This document shows, one piece after another, positions 1-11,400 of a stretch of 64,000 bases of DNA. The notes below the pieces were generated by a model. The model worked only from the letters and a program-made list of their open reading frames with translations, was not told the origin of the DNA and did no database searches. Location of the stretch: assembly GCA_037447605.1 (NCBI GenBank), contig CM074817.1, positions 1,338,126 through 1,402,125 of the forward strand. Direction: 5' to 3'. A program made the position numbers and the translations under genes. The stretch's first letter is position 1. The number at the start of each line of letters is the position of its first letter. This stretch comes from Zygnema circumcarinatum (lineage: Eukaryota > Streptophyta > Zygnematophyceae > Zygnematales > Zygnemataceae).

Positions 1-1995
1 TGAGCGATGTGCTGGCAAGAGTAAGGGTATCCTTCATCCGTCATAGACGAACTTGTGCTCAGGCCATGACTGACACTTCTGCATGGTCCACCAGGGTAGC
101 CATAACCAAACTGTAAACAAAACACAGAGGAGACGAACAACGGCGAACATAAGAACAACCCAGAAGCATAAGAAATTTCAGCACGAGCAGTTCTGTTCGT
201 CTCCTAGAAATTAATCCTAAAGTAAAATTCTGTCAGTCACAAAAAAGCAATAATAATAACTGTCAAACATGGCTGATGCAAAGCAGCATAATTATGCCTA
301 TTGCGAAAGCTGGAAATTAAGACCGGACGCCACCAATGATCATGAGTGAAACCCACGCTGACCTCATCATACGGATCATAATGAGTGTTCGAAGAATAAT
401 GGCTGTAATGACTGGGTTCATAATGCCTTGATTGATGTTGATACAGACAGCCATCTCCAACTGACGTGTGAGCGTAAGGGTGTGGAAGAGACGGTGGCGG
501 TTCACTATGAGATGGAGCGATGGGGGGAGGAGTTGAGCTTTGATCAACATGAGTAGGACGGGTGAGTGAGCTCTCTACCAGGGCACGCAATCGCGGATCA
601 CTCTCTATCAAATTCTGAAAGGGCTTGTTTAAAGCGCCATTGGGAAAGGTGAGCAAATGGCGTCTGCAAATAATCAGTGCCGGAATGTCAAAAAGCTTCC
701 CTTCCACGAAAAGCGCACTGCAAAAAAGACTGAGTTTGTGTGCCGACAATTACCTGCAAGTGCTCGCCTGACCCTCAGTGAAATCTGACGCTGCTTGCCA
801 TAGCGTGTGCTTCTTTGGCTGCGGATTTGTCTCCTCAAAAAACAGCGGTGGCCTCATGAGCTGCAATAACACATTTGGAGTACAAACAAGTTTCATCAAC
901 TACTCCCAGGTACATACACCGATTCTCACAGGAAGACAAACCAAAGCTGAAAAATTAACGACAAACAATGATGCTGTCACAATACAACAGTAGATCACAT
1001 GACTTGTCAACCAGTTTCAGGAAAATTGCATGACAACTTTGCCGACGGAAGAGCTCTGCAAATTGATAGACATCCTCTCTAGTTAAGAAGAAAATAGCTT
1101 GCCGATTGCGCACCTCAATCTCTAGCGTTGCTGGCGAGTCTTGGGGAAAAGCGGCCCTCAAGGCGGAGATGTCACCCCATTGGACTTCAATTTTGGTCTT
1201 CAAACCGTTCTCCAGCACTTCCCAGACTAGCTTCCGTTTGGCATAGTAGCACTTAGCAACGAGCTCTCCCTCAAACCTCGATGTTTTCTGCAGCAGGTGA
1301 CAAGCAAACCACTGAGCAAAAGCCCTCCTCCTGCACACTGTAGTGTAAATATAGGGATATCTAGTCACCTACCGAACATGAAAAAGGTGAAGGCAGATAC
1401 TCCGTAAAATAGCAATGACAGTGACAGGAGGACCATTCACGAAATCCCCAAAGCTCACCTCCCAAGAGCCAATCTTGATGCTGCTGCAATGAAAGTTGGA
1501 AGCCTTCTTTTTATCATGCCCCTGTCCACAGAAGCTGTAAGTGGAGATTCGTGATTTGCGAGAAAAATGTCCACCAGACACTATTTGGCTCAAAAGCGCA
1601 CCTTCGTTTCCAGGTGCAGATAAACTGCCCAACTTATTTGAGTTCTCTGCAGTTGCATCGTTAGGGTCATCCACCATTGCTGTGTCACTACCTTCCCCTT
1701 CCAGTTCTTCCATAGGAACTAGTGCCCGCCCGTGGCCCGACTCTTGAGAAAGCTTTGATGAAATGAGCTCCAAAAGGGATGGAGTTTTCCGTAATGTCAG
1801 GCCCAAGGGGCTTGGTTCATCGAGAGGGTTGTCATGGATAGGTGGCAGGTAAGTATAGTTGGGTGGGTCGTGATACCACGAAAGACTATCTGGGCCAGAC
1901 TCATAAGCAGGAGCTGATATTGCGGAGCAAAACATTGCTGGAGACGAAGGAATAATAGCGGTCGTCATCTTCACACTAAGGCTTAGGAATCTCAC
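1..1995 (-). CDS. ASG1-like plant protein (5' part; continues past the left edge)
   Basis: Joined exons on the minus strand: 1968(or 1995)-1459, 1287-1114, 860-754, 663-363, 110-<1. All introns are GT-AG and the phases agree. The product carries motifs of the plant family of Arabidopsis ALTERED SEED GERMINATION 1 (At2g24100/At4g30780): LGLTLRKTPS in exon 1, then FEGELVAKCYYAKRKLVWEV across exon 2, QWGDISAL, PPLFFEETNPQPKKHTLWQA in exon 3 and RRHLLTFPNG plus DPRLRAL in exon 4. Those blocks are in the family order. Two start codons are possible; 1968 (MTTAIIP) leaves a shorter, less hydrophobic N-terminus, and 1995 is the first in-frame ATG. The tail in exons 4-5 is rich in His, Tyr, Pro and Ser. 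The molecular activity of the family is not established; ASG1 is linked to stress and germination responses. The C-terminus lies outside the window. Confidence 0.85.
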
Positions 1996-4860
1996 AGTAA
2001 CCGATCACGGCTCAACAACTAATTGGTGCTTGCAAATCGATGACATTGCCTGCACAGCCGTTTAAATGACAACTTCATCAGTCCCTTTGTCTCACATAAG
2101 CTAATCTGCTAAACTCTGTTGAACATTATGGTGCCCGGTACCATGTACAATGAACAAGAGGTACTGGACCGGCAGTTGCTTTGAACAAACAGTTTCAACT
2201 TCAACACTAACCAACCTGACTTTCTCAAGGGAATTTGCTATTCCAGTAAAGGGCCATTGGAGGAACATTGAGTAATAAATTTCAGATAAATTCAATCCGG
2301 TCTATCTTCAGTGTACAAGGAACTGCGCGCTCTGTCCACTGCCAACGACGATGTATTCACACGGCACGGCAGCAGGCGAGCCCAACAATCTCGGCTGTAG
2401 CCTTAGAATGCTTAAATTCCGACCTTTTGCTCGTGGGCTGTTGCTACATTGACTTTACAGAAAACACACTATGGATAGCCTATAGTATTCCTCTACTGCG
2501 CCTACAGTAGGAAAAGGCAATAGCTTGGCGCTTACTGACGAGTCGCCTGGACCACGTTAAGGCACTGATGCACTGGCTCAACTAATTCCCAAAGTCACTC
2601 AATTCCACTAGGAGTGTTGCGGAATCGATTTTTTTTCTACCATCCTCTGGGGAAATTGATAAATTTTTACCGACGTCTAAAAAAGGCAAACTTGAGACTC
2701 CTTACATGCTTTTGCCTACCGGACTTTGAACTGCATAGTCAAACATGCACTGGTCTCAAATACATAACCAGGGACATGAGCCCGCTTAGAAGCATGAAAT
2801 TTCTCGACAGTTGTGGCAGAAAGCTTGCAGGAACCACTCACCTACCTTATAAAACGACTATCTAATTCCAATATTTAATTTCTAGCAGCGGAGGTGCTTC
2901 TTAAAATCGAGCATACAGTCACCCACCCAATCCAATTCTCTTCAATCCTACACCAAATTAACAAGCGGATAAAGAAATCCTCACCTTGTTTTCACCTTGT
3001 CCTCAGCAAAACACTAATTTTTGGCAGGAAAATCCCTGCTCCACAATCAACAAAGCTCCTTTCCTGACAAGCCGCAACTCCTCCCAATTTCTGCACTGAC
3101 CGGCGCCTCCACCAGGCCACTAACTCCGCCGCACGCAATCCAAATATGCTTCCCTACACAGCCTAAGAGTGTTCTAGGAAGCCCTGCGTCCTCCTACAGC
3201 CTGCAGGAAACCAGAGATATGCAAAAGCGAAAACAAGCAGATTACAATATGCAGACAGAGTCCAGATTATAATATGCAGATTATAATTTGCATATTATAA
3301 CATGCAGACTGCAGATTAAAGCCAGCCAGCTTCGACCCTTGGAGGCAGAGGGGGGGACCCCAAGTCCTCAGAGGGAGCGCTTCAAACTTTCTGCAGCAGA
3401 AGGAAGATCTGGCGGTCTGCCAACAGATGCAGGAGCCGAGGGTCCCTCCCAGCCGTCGATTCCGGGTAAGGCTAGAAATCGACGGCTCTCCTGATACTGA
3501 AGCGGGCCTCCCTTATATCTGCAGGAATATCCAAAACGAATATCGCCTCTTGGACATCGCGACGGTCACTGTTGGAGGGGTGCGACGGCCGGCCGGCGGG
3601 AAAGGTTGACGGCCGGTGAAAAATTCTGACCGCGACGGCGGCAAGGTCAGGAATAAGGTGGGAAATGGGCGGTGATGGCTGCCGGCCGGCAGGACGCCAA
3701 CGGCCGGCCGGCAGGAATTGGGCTAGGGGGGACCACAATGACAGAGCTCTTGAAAGAAAAAAAAAGAAAAAAAAACGATGGACAGACCGTCGGAGAAAAC
3801 AACGAAGTACGGTCTTTTGTCGTTAGTTGCGCTTTACTGCTGTACGGAATATTTGGAGCGTCAGGAGACTCAGGACGTTTGTCGCTTTCGAGCCTCTACG
3901 ATGCGATCGGACGGTAGAGATTGAATTCTGTCCTTTCCCTCCTCCCATCCTGACCGTCCAAAAAATTGAAACCAAGGGCGGCGTGGACATCCCCAAGCGG
4001 TTGAGCATCTTCCACGCAAATGGGCGCCGCCGCCACGCAATTCAAAAATTGCGGTAGGTCAAAAATATCGGCAGCTTTTCTTTTTGGGCTTTCCCGAAAT
4101 CCAGGACCATATTTCTGGCCGTGCCCGAAAACAATCTCCGCCTCACTAATGCAGCCATCACCGTCAGATCAGCCCCGGCCATAATCGGCGGCCAGATGGC
4201 GCCCTGCCATGCCGCCTTCTCTGCCCGCCAACCAGATTTTTCGGTTTTGAACCAACTCTCAACTCTGGGCGCGGTCCGTCCACAAAATCTTTCCCCGGAT
4301 CTCGTCCCATCGCGCGCTCGCGCCAGACCCGGATCGTGCGGTCCGCAAGAGGACGGCGATGGGAGGCGCCGTCCGGGGAGCGGCGCGGCAGCATGCGGCG
4401 CCGCCTCTTTTCCAGTTTGAGACGGGACGGCGCATGGGCATGTACATTGGCATGGGCATGTGCATGTGCAGGGGCATGCGCATGCGCATGGCGGCGCACT
4501 TGGCAAGGAGTGCCGTTACTCGTACGAGCGCGGTAACGTGGCCCTGATTCCCACGGAGTCAACGGCCGGCCGCGCTTTATCCAAGTTTGGATATGGAGGT
4601 ACAGACTGCCGTACGGCAACGGGCAGCGCAGGGCCGTCGTTTCGGGTTCCCCATGGGCGCGCTTGCCAACGTGGCGTTGACGTGGCTACCACGACGGACG
4701 GTTTGTTGGTTTTTCCAATGATGGGCCGTCACGTGGCTGCGAGGATCCGTCTCCCATGTCACGGGCGGTACGGCTCCCACGCTGGCGCGGTACCACCACC
4801 CGCCGTGACGTGACCGGCGCTCGAGGCCAGAGCTGGCAGAGCTCGCCGCCAGTGCCTTAT
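1996..4860. other. Intergenic DNA, no gene recognised
   Basis: The first few hundred bases are the presumed promoter and leader of the minus-strand ASG1-like gene. From about 3540 the sequence becomes GC-rich, with repeated CGGCCGGC words near 3587-3601, 3682-3690 and 3702-3712. Near 4432-4490 there is an imperfect repeat of GGCATG/TGCATG words. The open frames in this stretch are short and overlapping. Their His-Ala or Arg-rich translations follow the base composition, so none is called. Confidence 0.5.
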
Positions 4861-5068
4861 TAGGGGCAGTCAGACATTGACCATCGCCAAATCAATTTAG
4901 TAAGCCTGTCGGGCGAATTAAGCATTGGCTAGGTACGCATTTTGGTACGGCTGTGTACGGCGGAGCCGCGGATCCCGACCCGGAATTCGTACACGAAACT
5001 TCGACTTTAGTACAGTATACTAAATTCGGGAATTTAGTACGGCCATGGTCAATGTCTGACTCCCCCTA
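4861..5068. mobile_element. MITE copy 1 (TA target site, Stowaway/mariner-like)
   Basis: A 208-bp non-coding element whose ends are inverted repeats of about 27 bp. The left end reads GGGGCAGTCAGACATTGACC and the right end is its near-exact reverse complement. TA dinucleotides at 4861-4862 and 5067-5068 fit a TA target-site duplication as used by Tc1/mariner-type transposases. The interior (CCTGTCGGGCGAATTAAGCA and the following GTACGG-rich part) is shared with the element at 21437-21640. There is no coding capacity, so it must have been mobilised in trans. Confidence 0.75.
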
Positions 5069-5906
5069 TGGCCGGCGTCCATGGAGAGCCGGGCGGGGAG
5101 CTGTAGCTGGCCCTTCAGTAGTGGCGGCGGTTATTCTTCCAGCTTTCCTTTCGTAGCTCAATTCAAGACTGAGTGGAAAGCGGAGTTCTGAAGGAACGCG
5201 CCTCGCGTCAATTAACTCTCACACGTGCCAATTCCACCACTTGCCACGGCGGGTTCGAGCTAGCTGTTGAGGGATCAACTACCAGTCCCAGGCTCCCGGC
5301 CGATCAACATTGTCCGTACCGTGCGGTATTGATACCGATATAAATCGATATCGATACCATAAAGTATCGTGCCGTACCGCCAAACCCTCGGGTTGGGAAA
5401 GTCACGTGCGGTTGAGCGTGTGGGGGTGTGGGGGGGGGTCGTCGGAATGACTTTGGGCGGATGTTAGTACCGTATGGCGCTACATACGGTTAGTCTTACT
5501 TAGGGTTTTGGGGTTTTTAGGGTTTCAATCAGGGTTTTAGGCCTCTTGTATGCATGTGTGGCATTGCGTGCCCGGGCTGTAAGGATGCGTGCAGAGTGTG
5601 GCATCATGAGAGTATGAAAGTGACCCGACCACGATTCAGCTCCTCTCGCATTTCTGCAACTCGTTAATACAACATACCACCGCGACCCAGGGGCCAAAAA
5701 TGGCAAGCAATCAGTGAACAGCGATGTACAAATAAATAATGAAAAAGAAAATCGAAAAGCCTTCAAAAGTGTACTGATCTTTCTCATCGTACATGCTGCA
5801 CCTAACTAGAAAAACACAGACAAAAATCAGATAGCCTTAGGAAACACTACGTCCTCTATTTCTCATGGGGGGGAAAGACCGACATAGTCAGAAGTAAAGC
5901 TCAAAA
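5069..5906. other. Intergenic DNA downstream of the lumen-protein gene
   Basis: No gene is seen. Positions 5310-5380 form an imperfect palindrome built on ACCG/CGGT and ATCGATAT words. Positions 5498-5541 carry several AGGGTTT/GGGTTTT telobox-like words. The part nearest 5906 is probably the 3' untranslated region of the minus-strand gene that ends at 5907. Confidence 0.45.
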
Positions 5907-7643
5907 TTATTTTGCCTCTTTAGACTTGGCTGCCTTCAATGTCTCAAAGAATGCCGCTTTGTCCTCCGCCGAGAGTCCCTGCAGGGAGCAGTCACCAACG
6001 CCCCATTCTGCTCCGCGCTCGCAGTACTTGTTCTGAATTGCTGCCTTATTCCTGCAATAAAACAACCAGATTATTACTCAGTCCAGAGCCGAAGCATACA
6101 GTGAGGCGAGTAGGACAGTAGTAAAAAGGTAAGCGTTTCCCTTCAGAAATGAAACCATAACCAAAACAATCAAAATAGGGAAGTCCTTTTGCAAATGCAA
6201 TGCAATGGGAAAACATAAGAAGCGAAGCTTACACTTCTTTGTTCTCCTCTGATTTTTTAAGCAGTTGCTGCAGCAGCGGAGAAGTTTTGAAGTTCTCATC
6301 AAACTGTTCGTATTTCTTCTTTTGAGCATCTGCGCAGCAATACAACCGATACATACCAGGAGGGTAGATCCCAAACTGTGTCAAGGATGTCAGGCATTCC
6401 CACTTGCAGGTTTACAGGCCTGCAGACTTGAGATCCTGCTGATCTAAATGTAACGGATTTATAATCTAGACGCATTTGGCATTATTCCTTAACACTGTCC
6501 CTGCGCCACGAGTGTACCTCCAATGTTCTTCAAAAAGTCCGGTTGAGGTAGTGTAATAGGTGGTTGAGTCGACTCTAGACCTTTACGAAACATCCAGCCC
6601 CTCAGCCGGTCAGGTCATCATGCAAAGGGAGTAGAGGTTGCCCGGGGTTCTCTAAAGTCAAAACAAGAATGGGAGAGCATGCGAAAGGCAGATATGGGCT
6701 GATGACCTAAGGAGATAGACCTTACCAGATGCTCCTGAAAGGATCCCTCCAAATGCTGCCAGCACCCCAGACAGACACTAGTTCAAAATAGTCAATATTG
6801 CGACTGCACTCCCGAGAAGATTGCTCGAAATGACATCCAACTATTGAGAGCTTCAGTTAATACATTCTCACCATTGCAATATGAACTGGAACTTACACCA
6901 ACAGCCATTTATTAAATTAGAAAGGAAGGCTGGAAAAGGTCTTAGGACGAGAAAAGTAGAGGCTCAAGTGATTTTCCAATACCAGGCTCTCCTGTACTGA
7001 TGACCCCGATGGCAAGAAGAGTCGCCGCAACAGCAGCACTTCGTCTTTTAAAGCCGGAAACCTCTTGCTCTGATGAATTTTGAGCCCTGAAAGGGAATGT
7101 AGCCTTGTGAGTTGGAAAGCCACGAAAGAACTACACTTTGTGGGAGTGACTGGCAGAATTGTAAGCTTGAAGACTTCACTATTGTAAAAACGAACACGAT
7201 TCTTAACGCTATTCCTCATGCCTTGGTATGGCGATTCCCTTTCTCTACCGTCCTGTTAAGTAGTATCAGCAACAGGATGACTGCCAAAACCTTCCTTATG
7301 AACTCATGCTTTACGCTCGAACATAAATTTGTCAATAAAAAAGATCAGTAAAGTAATCCAGATGCATATCCTTAAAAGCGAGCAAAGAGGCCAGGTTGTC
7401 GATAAAACGATACAAGACCTAATCAGAAGAAATCAGATGTCAACCTTGTTCATTAAGATTAGCCTACCTGCACGCTCCCGCAAGAAACCTCGCCGGCCTT
7501 TGCTGACGACAAGGAGCGGAACGCAAAGCTCCGGGCACTCCAGCAAAACCTTCCGAGACTAAACAGACTTTTCTCTGAATAGAGCACCTCTCAAGCAAGG
7601 CATATTCAGAAGCCAGCGCCAGCGAAGTGCAAGAAGCAGCCAT
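5907..7643 (-). CDS. Tat-targeted thylakoid-lumen protein, possibly PsaN-related
   Basis: Four exons on the minus strand: 7643-7468, 7086-6983, 6329-6233, 6051-5907. They join in phase to 173 residues. The first ~70 residues look like a chloroplast transit peptide (MAASCTSLALAS start, Ser/Arg-rich, almost no acidic residues early on). Residues 72-88 then read KRRSAAVAATLLAIGVIS, a twin-arginine motif before a hydrophobic stretch, the classic signal for Tat transport into the thylakoid lumen. The mature part would be about 80 charged residues with only two cysteines (NKYCERGAEWGVGDCS). The segment LLKKSEENKEVN resembles the LLxKSxxNKExND stretch of photosystem I subunit N (PsaN), but the cysteine-rich PsaN C-terminus is absent. 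Localisation is well supported; the family assignment is a guess. The exon 3 donor used is GTAAGC at 6232. Confidence 0.75.
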
Positions 7644-8401
7644 AGTTTCTCTTCCTCCTTTCCTGCATGCAAAAAATTGCCTTCCAATCCCTTGCAAGTG
7701 GTAGCCTGCTTTCAGTGCTTTTTTTGTCAGGCGCTCCTGAATCACATAGATTTCAAATCTGCTCTCCTACACTCTGAGGGTGGCCCTTAGCCCTAAAACT
7801 GCCCTTAGCCCTAAAACTGAGATCTGCACTTCCGGGGAAGTCACGCAACTAAGTGGCAGCCTCAGATATTTTTGGTGCAGTCTCTAAAAATAGGCCCTTT
7901 TTGTGAATAGTAACAGACGAACTTCCAATGGGAACACGACACGAGTAATATAGCCAAGTGTAACTTTTTTTTGAATTTATTATTTACACACTCTTTTTGG
8001 CTATAAACACGCCTTTTTGGTTTAAAAACCCTAAAACCTGACCGGCGTAAAGGTGTGTATCTAGCAAATAAAGATGTGTAAATAGCTTCCCAGATTTTAT
8101 ATTGACATTTATTGGATTTATTCGACGGGAAAAAACTATAGGCCTACGTGGATGGCATTCATTGGAGAAAGCTGGCCTGTTTATTTTGATTGAATTGAAA
8201 TTTCAATTTCGAGCTTTACTGAGCACATGCATCATTCACATCTCCGTAAAAGGGGTGAATCCTAACAAATTTATGCGCACGCTAACTAAAGCAGCACAGG
8301 AGCGCTGTTCTTTGTAAGCTCCCAGGGCGGCTCCCCTCCTTGAAGAGGGGTGGACAACTTTCCTGAAGCGAGGCTGCTTCACTCCGAGGAGGGAGGCAGC
8401 C
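7644..8401. promoter_or_regulatory. Shared upstream region of the lumen-protein and IleRS genes
   Basis: These 758 bp separate two genes transcribed away from each other, so both promoters must lie here. There is a 20-bp direct duplication (CCCTTAGCCCTAAAACTG) at about 7783-7820 and a telobox-like AAAAACCCTAAAACC at about 8023-8038. An AT-rich stretch runs over 7940-8100. No TATA box can be assigned with confidence. Confidence 0.45.
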
Positions 8402-11400
8402 ATGGAGGAGGTCTTGGAAGGAAAGGACTACAGTTTTCCCAAGGAGGAGGAGAAGGTGCTCGCATTCTGGGAGGAGGTCGACGCGTTCCACACTCAGCTG
8501 AAGAAGACCGAGGGGCTGCCCGAGTATGTTTTCTACGACGGGCCGCCATTTGCAACAGGTTAGTGCTCTGTAGGGAAGGAAAGCTTACTCTTATTGGCTA
8601 ATTTTTAGAAAATTAATGATGATGGCTTTGAAAGGCACTCGATTATGATATTTTGGGTCGACAGCGAGGACAATGCATTTACAGCATGACTGCTGTCATA
8701 TTCGCAATTTTTTGGCGCTGGCTTGTTGAGAAGGACAGACTTGTTGAGAAGGGCAGAACTGTAGGGAAGGACAGACTTGTAATTTTTTTTTAAAGCGGAG
8801 GGAAGGGAGTGAAGAGGGGAGCTGAGGGAGGAAGGGGTTTTGGTCGGGTTTTTATAAATAACGAGCTTTCGGCTGTGGCCTTCAAGGCTAGGCGTTAATT
8901 TTTCTGATCAATGCTCAACTTTTCTCCTTTCAAAAGTAATCTGGAACTTCAGAGAGCCCTTTGCAGGAGGATTTTCCTATAAGCTTAGCAGACTTGAACC
9001 TTTTCCTTGGCGATCGGAGTTCACTGTTGACTGCAAGGCTACAATTTCCCCTCAACGACTATGATTAACATAATAAACTTTCACTAGCACATCGCAGAGG
9101 ACTTGAATTTGAAGGAGAGGGCTTAGTGTTGCTTTTTTGCAAATATCAGGCTCCGTTGCAAGGCATCTGCAATAAGATTCTGGAGTCAATTTTTATCCTT
9201 TTTCCCTATTTTTTGGATTCAGGACTACCGCACTACGGGCATATCCTAGCGGGTACCATTAAAGACGTTGTAACACGATATCAGACTGCGACAGGGCACC
9301 ATGTTACTCGGCGGTTTGGTTGGGACTGCCACGGCCTGCCGGTTGAATATGAGATTGATCAAAAGCTCAACATCAAAACACGGGAAGATGTCAGTTACAT
9401 TTCCTGGCAACCTTGTCGATTAGAGAAGGAGCCAGGTCTTGAGAGGTTTTCAAACCTTTCAGTAAAGCAGCTTCGTCTTTAGAAAGGACATGCTTTAAGC
9501 ATCCATTGTAGCATATATTTTCCTTTCTATCCTCCTTTCCTGTTTCCTGTTGCCTTTTCCTTTGTTTTTGGCTCCCACTAGGTCTTATCTAGCCATGTGC
9601 AGTGACGAGCCCAGGAAGAAAGTCAAAAACGGACTTAAAGCGGAATTTGTACTTCAGTTCATATATGTGCATGTGTGCGTGTACAGTAGGCTTTTAATTC
9701 TTCCTAATGCTGAATGACTGAAGAAATTGCGAAAGTGCGGGGATGAACACATTGCATGGCCAGGTGTTGGCTCTTGGGATTGACAAGTACAATGAGGAAT
9801 GCCGGAGCATTGTCATGCGTTATTCAAGAGAGTGGGAGAAAGCTATCACTCGTGTTGGTCGATGGATTGATTTCAAGAACGATTACAAGACGCTGGATCC
9901 GCAATATATGGAGAGTGTTTGGTGGGTGTTTAAACAGCTCCACGAAAAGGGGCTTGTTTATCGAGGCTTTAAGGTGAGTTCTTTCCCTTATTCTCACTTC
10001 ACTTCGATGCTGACTTCCCTCTTCCTTTATCCCTTTCCATGTCCCTCTCCCTGTTCTCCCTACAGCCTTAGCTTGGCAGTACCTCGTAGTTTTTAAGTTC
10101 CAATAATATGTGTTTCCCAGTTGCCATGCATGGCCCAAAGGCTAACACTAATCTTTCTAATCTTCCCATGATCTCCCGTCGTCCCTCCTTCCAAATATCC
10201 ATCAGTGTGCTCAAGCTAGTATTTCTCGTCGATTCCAAATGAGCTTTTTTCTTGCTCTTTATCCAGCTGGGGCGGCCACGGACCGTTCCTTATGAGGAGT
10301 TTGAAACTGGGGGACTTTTTCTTTGCAGGTTATGCCTTATAGCACTGGCTGCAAAACTCCTCTTTCCAACTTCGAGTCCGGTCTGAACTATAAGGTATGA
10401 AGCCATTCACTGTAATCATTGGAGTGCCTCTGTTTAGCCACTGCGTCAAAGAATAATTGTGTAGGAAGCTTTGCCAACGTTCTAGTGGAAACGACTAGAA
10501 TGTTCATGTCATGAAATCGTTGCAATGTATTCTTCGCCATAAGAATGCTCCATATTGATTTGGACATCAAGGATTTTGCCAATCCTTGCATGCCATGGTA
10601 ACCCTTTTTAACTGTCAACGCTAGAAATGCACTTCCAGCTCAAGTCTGCTTCAGATTCCTACTGTTTTTTTGAATCGAAGGCAGCAGTGAACATGCATTT
10701 TATACAGCATAGGATTGAGGAATAGAGAAGTATCCCATATGGGAAATTCACCGCAGGCCTTAGCAATCATTAAAGCTTTATCAGTCCCTCCTGCTTTCTA
10801 ACCTTACTCTTTCCTCCTGCCTCTCCCTTTCCAGGATGTGTCTGATCCTGCAGTCATGATCAGCTTCCTGCTTGAAGATGACCTTGACGGAGCAGCACTT
10901 GTTGCCTGGACAACAACTCCATGGACACTCCCCAGCAACCTCGCCCTTTGCGTGAATGCAGCTTTTACATACGCTAAGGTTGATTGCTGCCTCCTCACTC
11001 CTCCCAGGTATTAGATGGCTGCCAAATGTTAGAGAGGGGGAGGAGAGATTTACAGGATTCTGCTCATAGTATAGAGGGTTCCTGTGACCTATTAGACGAC
11101 AACACCTCTTGTCCGGTTGGTTGATAGCAAGTCTTCCCAAAATTCTCTTGCGGAAAGGTGGTTTGTTCTGTTCAATTGCGTAAGGTACAGGATGTAGGTA
11201 TAGATGAGCTATGTAAGAGACATACAGCAAAGGGATATCTGCAAGTTCCTTAACAACCCTCACTGTTGCCGTTTTTCTTGGGAGCAGGTTAGAGCGAAAG
11301 ACACCGGAGCAGTGTGGATAGTGGCTGAAGCTTTGCTTTCTTCGCTTCCGACTAAGAAAAAGACTAAAGGAAGCGAAGGGACTAATGGAGTAGCTCATGA

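Noticed and set aside
4042-4619. Overlapping frames on both strands with His-Ala, Met-Pro or Arg-rich repeats
   Set aside because: They arise from the GGCATG/TGCATG repeat and high GC; no splice-linked conserved segment was found.
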